In this document: piece after piece, positions 10,941 through 23,091 of the stretch
How the letters are laid out: the number at the start of each line of letters is the position of its first letter
Position numbering within the stretch: position 1 is the first letter of the stretch
Source: Haemaphysalis longicornis
Taxonomy: Eukaryota; Arthropoda; Arachnida; Ixodida; Ixodidae
Assembly: GCA_013339765.2 (NCBI GenBank)
Contig: CM023453.1
Location: 32,644,468-32,708,467 of the forward strand
Length of the DNA: 64,000 nucleotides
Reading direction: 5' to 3'
Made by a program: the position numbers and the translations under genes
Notes under the pieces: model-generated
Told to the model about the DNA's origin: nothing
Database searches by the model: none
The model's input: only the letters and a program-made list of their open reading frames with translations

Positions 10941-12354
10941 ACTGTGATCTAATTATGACAGATAAATAAAAAAAATTGACAGAGTCGTCCTAGCGGTAAA
11001 TTGTAACATGGTTTTTATGGCGGAAAGTGTTGATAAAAGGAGAGCTACAGCCGTGTTCTTCTGAGCATTAGCGATAAAGTTGGCTTTGCCGCATGACGTA
11101 GTTTTTGGTGCAGAGCTGTATGGTACCTTCATTCTAAAACGGGAGACAAACTGGTCTTTGCTAGACAGCAGTGATTGCTGCAGGACCGGTTGGACCAGCT
11201 GCCAACAAAGGAGAACTCGGAAGAGGCCTCGTACCAGGTGACGGCGCATACCGTGTGGGAGAGGGAGTGTATTGGGACAATAATCGATAGGACATTGCTA
11301 CATAGTTCTGGAGGGCAGTCTGGTGTCGATAAAGGAAGCCGTTCGAGCTCCTTACACGCATTATTGCTGCGTGCCCGCGCAAAGGACTGGCCGGAAATGA
11401 ATGGCGTTTTCTATTGGCCGGTCGCGAAACTGTGAAATTTTGAACCTTTGCTGCCCTGTTACATGGACATCCTATCAGTGGCGGACTCTTCCTCTGAGAG
11501 CCGTTTTCTCCACCAGCGACCAAGCCAGACAGCAAGCTAGATAACTTGCTGGCTCGCCTGTCTTGCGTTTGCTGAGTGGAAAATTTATTAAGCTCGACAG
11601 CATTCCAATTTGTATTACTAACGGAAGAAAATACATGACAGCAATGCAGTGATAGCTACGCGTAAGAAGGACGGTGCTACAGTCGAAAAAGAGAGATTAA
11701 AAAGCAATGCATGGATGTTCACGTTCCCTAGAAAAGTAAATAGTGACCGGCAGGTTACAGCTTACAAGTAGTTATAGCTTACAGTATTGCGTTTGTATAG
11801 TGCGGCTCGCCTTGTGATTGGTTTGGTGATACACGATCTTCTTGTGATGGTTCAGGTTGGCGACCGCACCAAAATCATTTCCCGCTTCGCTAAATTATTA
11901 CACATGTTTATATATTCTCTGTTAGTGACAGGGCGCATACGCTCTGCGATCTTAAAGAAATCACTCTTTCAAAGTGCTTGCGTCATTTCTCTGAAGTTAT
12001 ACTATTTTCTATGAGCTTTTATGTTTGACTAGGACAAAAACAGCAGGACAAACAAAAAAAAAAACAGCGGTAGGGCACAGAACAGCAGAAGAAAATGTCA
12101 GCGATCAAATGACCGTTTTGTGTGTTTCTCACATCGCAAAGCAGGTCCATATCGGGGTCCATGGTTATAAGCATTGGACCAGTCCGAAATGAGAAGGTAT
12201 ATCTAGGCAGGAGTTTCCTACACAAAATTATGAAAATGAAACACATCTCGTTTGCAAAGTATGTCAGCGCGAGAAATACAGGAACATATAAACAAACGGA
12301 AATTATGAGCATATGAAGAAAAAGAAAATAAATCCGATGAAGCTGCAGTGACCA

Positions 12355-12383
12355 GAAAAACTCGGAAACTTTCCGAGTTTTTC
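12355..12383. repeat. 29-bp perfect palindrome
   Basis: GAAAAACTCGGAAA and its exact reverse complement are separated by a single base. Role unknown. Confidence 0.9.
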
Positions 12384-13430
12384 AAAGATCGGCCAAAGAT
12401 CTGTCCTCAGATGTCAATGACGAAGTGAACGGGAGAAGAAGTGAATGAAATGAAACTGAGAGAAGGGAAGCAATGATTTCATTTCGTCTCACCCGTCTCC
12501 ACGAAATAACTCTGGTTATTTTTAATGTTTTATTTCCATATTTACCACTTTAGTACTTAACTAAATAGCCGCCGCTTACAAGCCCTGAAAAATCCCCCCC
12601 CCCCCCCCCCCCCTAACCTGAGAGTACGAAGGACTTCATTAAGGAGAAGAAGAATATATGAGCAACCTTCTTGCGAAGCGTCTTGCAATTCTCGACAAAG
12701 CAATGAATAGCTTGCTTTTGGTTGGTGAGCGCCTTCAGGCGTGCCCAAGAAAATTATCCTAGGGAAGAATTCGAAAAGAGCTGCTAATGGTGCCAAGAGG
12801 ACGCACCTGCTCTCCATGTATACTTCTACAGTTCTTGAAGACCTGTTGCATATTTTGAATGCCTTTTCCACCAAAAGTCAGTCGCGCCGTGCTTGAAAGT
12901 CAATTCAAATAAAGTTTTCATTAGACCGCCGCATCAAATTGAGAGTTTCAATTCAATATGAGCCAAATGAAAACTTATCACCGCAATATTGCTCAAATTC
13001 ATGGCATGATTTTTAATAAAGTGTGGCCATAAACTTCCCCTAGCTCACATGTGAAATGTATCATTTAAAAGCTTTCACAACGTTGCAATTAGGCCCGGTA
13101 ACAAACTTTCGCTTCTTTCTCAAATTCGCGGTAGGTGGATCTGGCTCATTTCGAAAAAAAAAAAAAAAACGCCTCAATTGTCCTTAGCTAGACACATTCT
13201 ACGAAAGAAAAATCAATTGCCCTCCCCGGAAATCATTCGGACAGCTTTGAGTCCGAAAGCATGCGGGGGAGTGTGCGAAGTAATGATTGTGCGGCAGATG
13301 TTTACCCTCCCTCTTTCTTTCTTTCTCCTTCCCCCTCTTTCTCTTTGTGTATTTTTAGAGAGGGTTGATCAAACCTTGCCTTATTGCCCCATCTTTTCTT
13401 TGGCTACGTTTCCCCAACCGGGGGTATACC

Positions 13431-15546
13431 CAGTCATGGACACGTTACCGAAAAAAAAGTAACAGTGTTACAGTTACCTAGCCCCCCCCCCCCCCCCAAA
13501 AAAAAAAAAAAACTCCGAAGTTTCCAAAAGTAACTAGTTACAGTTACAGTTACTGTAAAAGAGTAACGTCGTTACTTTTCCGTTACTGTATGAAACTAAT
13601 TATTAGATAACAAGACTTAGCTTATTTAATAGAAACGTACGAAGGCATGGGGGCCCAGGCAGCGGTTGCACTTGCTCTGTGTCGACAGAAATGGCTGCCA
13701 AACGTTCAGAAAAAGTACGAACGCGGAGGCCGAACTTGTACTATATCAAGCTTGAGGACAAAACAGACGAAACAATGTCAACTAAATTTATTTTCACCTA
13801 CATTGTTGTCGCTTGACCGCCTTGCATAGTGAGGGAGAAAGGGGATGGGGGTGGTGGATCGCCGGAAGGCCCTTTGGAGGAAAAGGCTAACGGATGCGGG
13901 AGTACATACAGGTGTTTTTGAAAGATACTAAAAAAAAGCGCTGCGTTAGCTTTTTATTTCGTGCTTGTCGTCGGAGACGGAGACCAGTTTGAGCTATTGC
14001 CGAAGCGACGTTTGTCCGAAGGCCCTCGGAGTCGTTCTCCCACCCCAAACCCCAGCCACCCCCCCCCCCCCCCCCCCCCGAGTGTGCCAAGGTTATTTCC
14101 AAAGGTAATAGAAACTGAGCTGTACACTTTACTGTTTTTTTTCTCCTGCGCCCCCCGTCCTACAAAGGCGATTTTATGTCGCCTCGACCGGGAAACACTG
14201 TTCTCCCAATCCCAGCCTTTCACAGCAACCACGTCCCCGATCCCAGAGCCCGCTCCCTTCGTTTGCTTTGAGGCGTAGGCCGAACGAAGCTCGTCCCAAG
14301 TATTCTTTGCGCCCAACATTCAGAAACAGACGTAGCTACAGTATTCGTTTCTGCCCCAGCTCTGGAAACGAAGTCGCGAGGCTTTCCAAGAATATTTCCT
14401 CGGGCAGCGGAAGTGTGGCCAGGCGTCTGCCGGCCAATATGCTGGGTGGTGTGTTGGGGGCGTCGTATGTGTGAAGGGGCGCGGAATTCATTGCTTTCCT
14501 CGACCTCGTTCGGGCACTGTTGACAGCTCGACGAAGCCTCTAGACCAGGGGTTCCAAACACGTGGTCCCAAACACGGCCAGGGGTCTCAAAAGCGCACAA
14601 TGGTCGCAAGCAACTGCGACTTGTGAATCGAACACTCTACAGTGGGCACAGGGCTGGACGAGCGCGGGGACGCCGAGAAACTCCCCGCGGCGTTTTATGA
14701 CCCTGCAAACGGGGCTGCACGTCGCTAATGAGAAAGCGACGCCCTGACCGGAGTTTTTCAGGCTTCCGCGAAAGTGCACTACGTCCATTGTGCGGTGTTG
14801 GTGGATGCTTTTATATATTTTTTTTCTGTTCGCCTTTGTGTCTAAAGCTATGTTCAGACTACCGACGTGACAGCCATATCGTGCGCTATAGACGTAAACA
14901 AACGGCGTTTCACGCAGTTCGGATGGCTGAGACGTCAAATGACGTCATTATTTAAAGATCTTCCGACAGTTGCGACAACAGTCTGAACTCGGCCTAACAC
15001 TTTTACTGCGCTCCAGATGCGGCGAAAATGGTGCAGCCGCGCATCGTACTCTGAGTTCTGGTGTCAACATGCGTCCACGTGCGCTTAGGCACGTGTCGCA
15101 GCGTTAATTATGGCCTGGGTGAGAGATACATCGCCCTGCTCAGGGACATACTGCAGCTCATACTTAAAAATTTCGAGCCCTTAGCTGACCGCATGGGATA
15201 CCACGCACACGTGCACGCCCAAACATTTCTAGTCCAGCTGTTTTTCACCCATGCGAACGGAGTGAGCTGGCATACATGGAGTAAGCGAAGGCTCTGCAGA
15301 AGAAAGTTCGAAAAAGTGGAAAGCGCGAACTGTACATCGGCCGTTAACGTGTTACTGTTGGATAATTTTATAGAAATGAAGTAACTGTAACGGTTTTTAT
15401 TGTCACAGTTACTCCATAAAAAAATAACAGTGTTACAGTTACAAGTTCCTGCAACTTAAAAGTAACTAGTTACAGTTACAAGTTAATGAAAAAAGTAACT
15501 AGTTACAGGTAACGCGTTACTAGTAACTAGTTACCGCCCAAGACTG
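13431..15546. mobile_element. Non-autonomous DNA transposon with GTTAC-rich ends (2.1 kb)
   Basis: The left end begins CAGTCATGG and the right end finishes CCAAGACTG, giving imperfect inverted ends. Both ends are dense in GTTAC, GTAAC and TAACTAGTTA motifs (13440-13600 and 15375-15540), as expected of subterminal transposase-binding repeats. TATACC lies immediately outside both ends (13425-13430 and 15547-15552), a likely target duplication. No transposase domain is visible inside. It also holds C-runs, a second hAT-like end at about 14546 and a nested MITE at 14846-14994. The short CAG ends suggest hAT-like, but a 6-bp duplication does not fit that superfamily, so it is unassigned. Confidence 0.65.
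14846..14994. mobile_element. PIF/Harbinger-like MITE nested in the larger element
   Basis: The left end AGCTATGTTCAGACT and the reverse complement of the right end, GGCCGAGTTCAGACT, share TTCAGACT and flanking bases. TAA lies directly outside on both sides (14843-14845 and 14995-14997), the 3-bp target typical of PIF/Harbinger elements. At 149 bp it has no coding capacity. Being inside 13431-15546, it inserted later. Confidence 0.6.
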
Positions 15547-15820
15547 TATACCCCTCGAGGAGCCGTGATATCATCCCTGCTTTTCAATTGGGCCCGTTAC
15601 TGTCCTGATTATGGCGCCCTCACCACCTACTCACACTCCACGCGGGAATTGCCTACATACCCCTTTCCTCCCCTTACCCCTTCCGAGCTACGTTAGGGGG
15701 CGTAGGGCAGCTCCGACCCAGAGGTTCGGTCCTTCCTGATCGGGTGGACTCCAAACGTCGGCGTCAGGCTAACACCGCGGCCACCTACCATCCTAACCGA
15801 ACTCAGCTTGAAAAGTTTTT

Positions 15821-16047
15821 AAAGCGAAGCTTTCTACGCCTCACTGATGGCGTTCGATGTCGCTACATAACGCACTACACGAAAGTCAACTTTACAAAAT
15901 TTGTCTCACGAAATGATGACGACGATGATGATGATGATTATAAACGAAGGCACATCAAGCGCCCCAAGAAAAAAACGCTTCCCGTGGCCGGAATCTAACC
16001 TGGGTCTCTTGTGTTTTGAAGCCGGCGTCTATCCGAACGCGCCATTT
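15821..16047 (-). repeat. Family-B tRNA-headed SINE
   Basis: On the minus strand it has a tRNA-like head with a B-box-like stretch, a (ATC)n region in the middle, and a 3' end reading ...GAAAGCTTCGCTT. The head begins next to GGCGCG near 16047 and the tail abuts 15821. It lies about 125 bp before the exon 2 acceptor. Confidence 0.75.
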
Positions 16048-16173
16048 TCACATTGTTGCGGCACTTTGGCTCATGTTGCATGGGAGAGAGCTTCGCGCTT
16101 TAGCAATCGTTCTCGTAAGAAAGGGGCTTTGGTTGTTTTTTTCTCCCCCTCTCTCTCCCACGGGGGTGCTCAG

Positions 16174-16489
16174 CGTGCCTGCTGACGACCATCAAGGACC
16201 GCCCGAGCTTGGCCGAAGCGTACCGAAGCTCGACGGAGTTCGCGGACAGCGGATGCAAGGAGGGCCGCGTCGGCTCGCCGTGCCTGGAAGGCGCCTCGTC
16301 GGGTGGCGGCCAGTGCTGCTCCGACTCGCAGGACGGCTCCTCGCCGCTACGGTCGCCCGGCTCAACCGACGAGGAGCACAAGCCGCTGCACCCGAAGCTG
16401 GCCGGCGTCAGCGCCTCGCTTGAGATGAAGGCCCTCTGGGACGAGTTCAACGCTCTCGGCACCGAGATGATCGTCACCAAGGCCGGAAG
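16174..16489 (+). CDS. Tbx1: T-box transcription factor, coding exon 2 (linker and start of T-box)
   Basis: Encodes residues 74-178 plus two bases of codon 179. The acceptor follows an excellent pyrimidine tract (16130-16173) and its phase matches exon 1. Residues 74-153 are a Ser/Gly/Cys-rich linker without recognised domains, including an acidic patch (DEEH) before the T-box. The T-box opens at residue 156 with [10 protein letters not shown] and continues with [12 protein letters not shown], the form typical of Tbx1/10 rather than Tbx20 or Tbx15/18/22, which carry different residues here. The donor AG|GTGAGC at 16489/16490 leaves phase 2. The four Cys in the linker are not arranged as a recognised metal site. 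Confidence 0.9.
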
Positions 16490-18130
16490 GTGAGCACCAA
16501 GAACAACTGATGGGGTGCTGGGTTAATAGGTGACCGGCAAAAAGCGCAAAGGCTCATGGGTACGTCGTCTGCTACCGCCACTTCCGGTTCGAGATTTCTC
16601 CTTCCCTCTCGTACGCCGGCGGCTTTCACGCGCGTGTGTGCGTGTTGCTTATTTGTCACAGAGTGCGTATCTTTCAGAGAAGCCCCTAGTGGATTCTAAG
16701 AACCAGTTGGGCTTGTTTACAGCGCAGAAGAACAAGGGCGAAAACACCAGCGCTGACTAAGACTTACAACCGAAGTCAGCGCTCGCGTTTTACAAGTATA
16801 ATTTGTAAACGTTGGCCTTATAGTTCGGCTTCAGTGCATTACGTCAGCCCCTTTCAGGTTAATGAAAAAATCCCGGGCCATCTCCACTAATGTGAAACCT
16901 GGGGTGGGGCAAAGCATGCAGTGCATAAATGTATTCAAAGATGGTCATTCTCTCTCTTGCCACATGGCGCGCGCTGATTGGGCGCCGGAGAAACGCTGGT
17001 GGGATGAGCAATAGCGCGCTTGCTGAGGCGGTGGCGCCCTCTCTTGCGTTGAACCGGGTTTAAGCAATTAAATGAGGCAGACTGGCCGTAATTTGTCTTG
17101 GTGTCACACGCCGCAGCATGCTAAGAAGTATGCTTTACAAGAAAAAAAAAACTGGCGTTTGAAACCAATTTTGAGACGAATTTAACAAATTTCTGTTATT
17201 AATGCAAGTGAATCTTGAATATTCCTGTATTTTAAATTAGTTTAAATCATGTTAGTTTATTTTGAGCCAGTTTCATGCATTATGCACTTGTTTTTTTACC
17301 GTCGTTCGACAACTTGATTTACCGTGACGACACGAGACAACGACGACAGGAGACGCCGACAGCCCGAGCCCCTAAGGAGCTTCGCCCCTAAAAAATCGCA
17401 CAATTATTCATTTACCATAGCTGCAACATAGTCGCTGATTTTAGAAATTTTGTGTAAAGTGTACAAGAGCAAGGTAAAGGAACACCCTTTGACTGCTGTC
17501 ATGTGGAAGCGGCGATTATTATGAACAACGGACGTGCAAGCTCCTTGATGAAAACGTTAGGTGTCGGGTCTAGTCCCCTGTTCTTATTACGAACTAAATT
17601 CATGCTTTGTCGTTAGAGATGTTTGCAAGTATTTGGTGCACATGATAAGGCACGAGAGAGTTTGCTAAGGGGCCGAAACAGACCCAAAACGTGTATTTTG
17701 TCTCGTTTCTTTTTATTTTTTTGTTCGTACCTGCTGAAAACTATGTTGCCTCTAGACCGACAAACCCGCGCGTCATCGTGCAATCTCTCAGTTAAGTTCT
17801 CAAATAAGTTTTAACCTCTATTACCCGCACCATATTTATCGAATCTCGTGGTGCTGCAGTTGGTTATTTTCTCTGTTCAATTCACACCAGTCGTGCACAG
17901 GGGTCGGTCGCGCACGACCATAGTTCCTGGTTTTCACAGCTCTCTGCCGGGAGAGTACACTAACAGAGGGATTTCAACTCAGAAAGAGGGCTCTATTAAT
18001 ACGAGTCTGATGAATGCACGTCAAATACAACACGTGAGATCCATTTGGATCGGCTTAGTGACGCAAACGAACCAAATCAGGCCTGCTTGCGCTCCAATGG
18101 AACGAATCTCCCTCAGAACGCCACTCTAAT

Positions 18131-18395
18131 TTTAAAGCGAAGCTTTAGCGTCCTCACTGATGTCGGTTCAGGCAAATAAGCCGCGCAGGAAAGCCAACTT
18201 TTTGTGACAATGACGATGAATGATCGTGGGTGAAGCGAAAGAAGAAAACGCTTCCCGCGGCCGGAATCGAACCTGATTCCCTCTGATTATGAAGCCGGCG
18301 TCAATCCGATCGCTCCATATTATTCTCGACATGGTCGAAGCGAACGCCAAGCAGCAGGTACCGATTCACGCCGTACACCCCAAATACAAGCGTTA
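18131..18395 (-). repeat. Family-B SINE with extended leader, left arm of an inverted pair
   Basis: A complete family-B SINE on the minus strand (tail AAAGCTTCGCTTT at 18132, B-box-like GTTCGATTCC inside) preceded by about 70 bp that is also present beside the copy at 18828-19097. 43 bp of that leader (18326-18368) are identical in both copies, more than the SINE bodies are. Confidence 0.8.
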
Positions 18396-18827
18396 GGTCA
18401 ACAGAGTGCACACCCGAGAGTTAATGTCAAATATAAAAGATAGTTCCTATGAAAATACTTGCCCGCTAGTAATCTTCTACACGTTAAAACCGACATACGT
18501 GTTGCTTATGTGTCATGTTATTTAGTATGCCGCTTCAGTTCCAGTCTTGTCAAAAGTGTCAGCTTTAGACGTAACGGTAGAGCTGTAGGTACCATGATAA
18601 CTGTGTCTGTCTGTGTTTATTTGTTTTGTACGAATAAATACGAGCCTGGAAACAGCAGCCTATTGTACGAGCAAGTGAAAAATCATGCAACCCTCCGTCT
18701 AACGACGACGATTGTTGAACGCGAAGCTTTATCGTGACTGATACTTTGGTTGGCCGATCACACACTGCGAGTATGTGTACTCTGGAAGTACGCATCACTT
18801 TTTTAGAATACCCACAGCGAATCTCGG

Positions 18828-19097
18828 GTGTGCCCTCCAACGTTCGGGTTTGGGGGGTACGGCATGAATCGGTACCTGCTGCTTGGCGTTCGCTTCGACC
18901 ATGTCGAAATGGAGCAGTCGGTTGGACGCCGACCTCATGATGAGAAGGAATCAGGTTCGATTCCGGCCACGCCTGAAGAGTTTTTTTCTTTCACTTCACC
19001 CACCATCATTCATCATCATCGTCAGAGAAAGTTGGCTTTACTGCAGGGCATATTGGTGTACAACGGCATCAGTGAGGGCACTAAAGCTTCGCTGTAA
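18828..19097 (+). repeat. Family-B SINE with extended leader, right arm of an inverted pair
   Basis: Plus-strand SINE with head at about 18909, B box GGTTCGATTCC, a CATC-rich middle and the end CTAAAGCTTCGCTG. Its leader 18865-18907 is the exact reverse complement of 18326-18368. The two arms are separated by about 430 bp. Confidence 0.8.
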
Positions 19098-19199
19098 TAA
19101 CCTTAGCGTACAGAAGCAACGCATTACGAACGAGAGATCCCCCCCCCCCCCCCATCTTCCACCACCACCTAAGGTAAGCCACAGGCCAGGTAGAACGAG

Positions 19200-19360
19200 A
19201 ATTGATTGATTGACTGTCTTTATTCAATGAGGAAGCTCTTAGCCTAAAGGTGGGCATGGGCTATAGGAAGGGGCTAGTTGGGTGGCACGTCCTCGAGACT
19301 TCAGTCATCGATGCCATCCTGGAAGGTCAGGCTCGCCTCAAACAGATCTAAAGAGATGGC
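19200..19360 (-). repeat. Possible LINE 3' UTR fragment
   Basis: ATTGATTGATTGACTGTCTTTATTCAATGA read on the minus strand ends in AATAAA followed by a short tandem repeat, as LINE 3' ends do. No coding part is attached, so this rests on the end structure only. Confidence 0.3.
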
Positions 19361-19446
19361 TGGTTAGCGCGTAGCGGCTAATTTTCCCGCGCAAAGAGCC
19401 TTTCCCGCACATTCTTGCCTTTCCCGCGCCCATGGGCTTGCCTTGT

Positions 19447-19672
19447 TTTAAAGCGAATCTTTCGATGTCTCACTGGTGCCGTCCATCGTTGCGACCAAAA
19501 CGCACTGCAGGAAAGCCAATTTACACAGTGGGTTTCCACAAAGGCACATCAAGCGCCTCACAAAAAAAAAAAAAAAAGAGAGAGAGAGAGAGAACGATTC
19601 CTGTAGTCGGAATTGAACCTGGGTCCCTCGCCTTATGACACCGACGTCTAACCGATTGCGCCATTTTTTTCC
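19447..19672 (-). repeat. Family-B SINE with internal A/GA run
   Basis: Minus-strand copy: tail at 19447, B-box-like region near 19605-19618, head near 19660. A run of A followed by (GA)n at about 19562-19593 sits where other copies have a short T-rich or A-rich stretch. Confidence 0.75.
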
Positions 19673-20472
19673 CATAATGCATGGAAATTTTAGAAAAACT
19701 CAGGCAAGACAATTAACACGCAATATAAACAGTAACAGACATCAAAGGGTAAGCACGCCAGTCTAACAAAGGTCGGTCGGCACCATTTCAAAACTCAGGC
19801 AAGCAAGCGAACGCATCCGGAAGAGGCAGGTACTCCGGGGGATCACTCTGCGCCGCATAAACGCTCCGTACCAACGCCGCCTGTTTCCGAAAAATGCACT
19901 CATGGTCAAAGGGTTTGGATTTTAGTTTTGACTGGGGTAACAGGCTGCGTGGGAGAAAGCTCCCCGTTTTAACTACCTTTCTTTTAAGAATGGTACTTCG
20001 ATTTTATTCTTCAATGACCATGCGACCCTTATATTGTTTTGTAAAAACTTGTGCAGATTAGAACAACAAAACAACAGCTCGTTAAACGCACTATTATTGT
20101 GGTAAATTTCCTCGTTGGGCTTCTCGTCACTTAATTTTATCGCGTGTCGCTATCCTCATTGGATTCGTCACCTGTCGCGAATTCTCATGATGGTCAAAGT
20201 GTAACGCCTCCTAGAGCTCCTATTCTCATCACATTTCTCGTCGAACTCATGGTCACACTCATCATTATTTTATTCAATCACTTTCCTATGACACGTCTCG
20301 TAACTTTAATTTGTGGCATCTCTCGTCGTATTCCTCGTCACAACCATCGTCGAACTCCTTCTCACTTGTCGGTGTTCGCTTTTTGCCATTCTACTCGTTA
20401 AATTTCTATTCACACTGTTCGTAATGTTCAATCGGGACATCATAACCAGCTTCGCTGACCGGTCATCTGACA

Positions 20473-20702
20473 CCCGCCGCGGTGGCTCAGTGTTAGCTAA
20501 GACGCTGTGCTGCTAAGCCCAAGGACGCGGATTCGACTCCCGGCCGCGACACCGCTTTTCTGATGGAGGCGCAAAGCAAAAACGCCCATGTGTTCGAGAT
20601 TTCGGCGCATGTTAACGATTCTCAGGTGGTCAAAATTAATCCGGAGCCCTCCACTACGGCGTGCCTCATCGCCTGTTAAGCGTCGGTTCGTTAAACCCCA
20701 AC
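20473..20702 (+). repeat. Ruka-like tRNA-derived SINE
   Basis: Head with an A-box-like TGGCTCAGTG stretch and a B-box-like ATTCGACTCCC, then a body with TTTTCTGATGGAGGC, GAGATTTCGGCGCA, TCAAAATTAATCCGGAGC and GTTAAACC, ending in a CAAT array. The same order of blocks recurs in eight other copies in this window. Family members resembling this are known from ixodid ticks as Ruka; the identity here is by resemblance. Confidence 0.85.
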
Positions 20703-20837
<135 letters not shown>

Positions 20838-21419
20838 TGACACGCCTGCTCGAACGTGTGGTTATTTCTTACAGCTGTCTCAATTGCACGTGCTCCTTAA
20901 TGTCATTGTCATGACAGCACGAAGAACACTTATCGTCAGTGTCGTGACAGCACGGGGCAAGCACGGTGAGACGCCACACAGTGGCTAAGGCCTAAACTAA
21001 GCTGTAGGGAACAGAGTTGTGGGCTATATCCTCAATCGAGGTGCTGTCAGAATTAAGGTTCGCTGCGACGTAACACTTCGCTGCTCACTTGACCACATGG
21101 CGAACCTCCGGAGTCAGTAACCTCGCACACTCAAAACGGATTGCGAAATGAAAGTTCACTCAGTATTCATTGTCCATTTCATGTTTTGCTCCGAAAGGCA
21201 GGCAGTCAGTGACGGGTACAAATGAACGTGCTCAATCCACCTTCCTCACCCCGTCCTTTTTTTCTTCCTTTCGCTTTTCATTTTGTGTGGAAAAAATTGC
21301 AGAAACTTCCAAATGGGAATCGCATTCACTACTATACACCAATGCAATGCTTGGAGGAGATATGCGGCTGCGAGGCGCCGGAGTCACGTAGTTCGGGAAG
21401 GTCGCGAAGATGTGGAGAA

Positions 21420-21436
21420 TAATAATAATAATTATA

Positions 21437-21469
<33 letters not shown>

Positions 21470-21474
21470 CCCTC
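21420..21474. repeat. (AAT)n and (ATG)n simple repeat
   Basis: A short AAT run passes into about ten GAT units. This resembles the terminal repeats of LINE 3' ends here, but no coding remnant is attached. Confidence 0.85.
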
Positions 21475-21639
21475 AAGGTTTTGGCGCGTACCCACAAGGG
21501 GGGATTGGGCTGGGCTAAACCGGTCGTCAAATTCGTGAGGACCTCAAAATACTAATTTATTTCCGGAAAGAGTCCGTAAAAGGTAAATGCGATGACCAAG
21601 GCGATCTCGTGCGGATTTCTGCCGCAGTCTTCTTCCTTT

Positions 21640-21743
21640 TTTTTTCTTTAGGGGGGGCGGGAAGGGGGGATATGCTTCACGGACCCCAGACATGGTTCTG
21701 CGGAACGCCTGGGGTCCGCGGACCCCCCTTTTGAAAACCACTG
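21640..21743 (-). mobile_element. hAT-type element, end fragment
   Basis: Read on the minus strand, the sequence starts CAGTGGTTTTCAAAAG and continues with GGGGTCCGCGGACCCC, the usual look of hAT terminal regions (CAGNG start, GC-rich subterminal palindrome). The other end was not found. Confidence 0.5.
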
Positions 21744-23017
21744 TTTCAAAGCACTGTACTCGCAATCCTTTTAAAATCGGCTTCACTACTGCACACTAAT
21801 GAATTGCCGGAATTAAATTTTTTTCACGGGCACTATCAGCCGTCTTGTATGAATATATGAAGGCCCTAGTAGTTCGTATTAACACCATTTTCGTATGCGG
21901 CGGATGCGTCACACATGACGCGTTACAGATGGTCAGACGGGTTCGCTCGTTGAGACAAAGGCTTGCGCCTTTCAAAACAAAAGACTGCCAGAAGGGAGCA
22001 TCACGCGACGGGACAACGTGCGCGCGCTCCCGTGCGTGCGTGCCGCGCTTGGGAAACTCGGCTGTTGCAGCCAGGGAGTCAATGTCACAAGCTTCGGGCA
22101 GCAGCGTATACGCAGCGTGCTCGTCATGCGCTGACAGCAGCCGTAAACTATGGGCCCTGTTTTTAGCGAGGAATTTGTCAGCACTCCAGTTGTGAAAGGT
22201 ATTTGCGGAACTCACAGCGCGCGCTCTGCAGCTCTCCTTCCCCTCCGTTCTCTTGTGACGCATTTCCACCGGCGCGCTCGGAAGGAGGACGGACACTCGC
22301 AGTGCAGGCAGTGACACCTTATAGCGGGTGCCCGGAGGCCTCTTTCGTACCCGTGCTAAATTAGTGTGGGCAGTAAGCGCTTTCGTTTAAAATTCCGATA
22401 TTCGTGTGCAGTGCATGAAAGAGCACCGAATGATTTTTAAACAAATCCCAAGTTGTAAAATTGCAGCAAAGGTATTAAGAGCCGAATACTCCCGTGCCTG
22501 GTTGTTTGAATAAATTCATAGTTGTTCACCGTCCACAGCAGACTGCACGAAAAAGCCTTGCGGAGCGCCGTGAGGACGCGTGACTGCACGTGAGGAGAGC
22601 AGGTGCTCCTTAGCCACGGAAAGCGCCGATTTCGGGGTAGTAGTGGCGTGAAGAGAAGGGGACTGTGTTTATATAATACTAAATGAAATGAAATGATAAG
22701 AAATGCCCCCATGCCCCCATGATTACCCATCGAAACTGTAACGCGCGACCGGTGTTAGCCCATGTGTTCATTCACGTCCATCGAGCGGACGCGGTTCATT
22801 AAAGCCTGCTCATGTGCCCGGGCTGCCGCATCGGCACGGCGTAGACAAGCTCGTTACAGTTACCGCTCGCGGTGTCGCTCATCGTAAGCTGCCCCCTCCT
22901 CTGGAGTGCATACGACGCGTGGGCTGCCCTTTTCGAAGTAACGTACGGCCGGTTTCTACGTCGACGCTACTCTGCACCCGCACCGCTCCCGCCTCTTCCC
23001 GCCGTTATCGCTTCAGC

Positions 23018-23018
<1 letters not shown>

Positions 23019-23089
<71 letters not shown>
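23019..23089. repeat. (GT)n(AT)n microsatellite
   Basis: A short GT run passing into about 29 AT units. A 26-bp palindrome (TTTGTGTAAAGT, two bases, then its reverse complement) follows at 23247-23272. Confidence 0.95.

Positions 23090-23091
<2 letters not shown>

Larger units (their letters stand above)
4486..16173 (+). other. Tbx1: Intron 1 of the T-box gene (11.7 kb)
   Basis: Opens with GTGAGG and closes with a long pyrimidine tract and TGCTCAG. Within it: twin hairpins (6667-6762), an I-like LINE fragment (7293-7970), a 78-bp tandem duplication (8639-8771), a dispersed repeat (8790-9180), a 196-bp-spaced duplication (10630-10940), a 29-bp palindrome (12355-12383), a C20 tract (12594), a 2.1-kb DNA element (13431-15546) and a family-B SINE (15821-16047). 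I see nothing recognisable in 4700-6590, 9200-10600, 11000-12340 or 12620-13420, apart from an A-run and short chance frames. Confidence 0.75.

Noticed and set aside
20490..20560. tRNA gene
   Set aside because: The A- and B-box-like stretch here, as at 25829, 36180, 47617 and 58347, is the head of a SINE; a complete cloverleaf with acceptor stem is not present.
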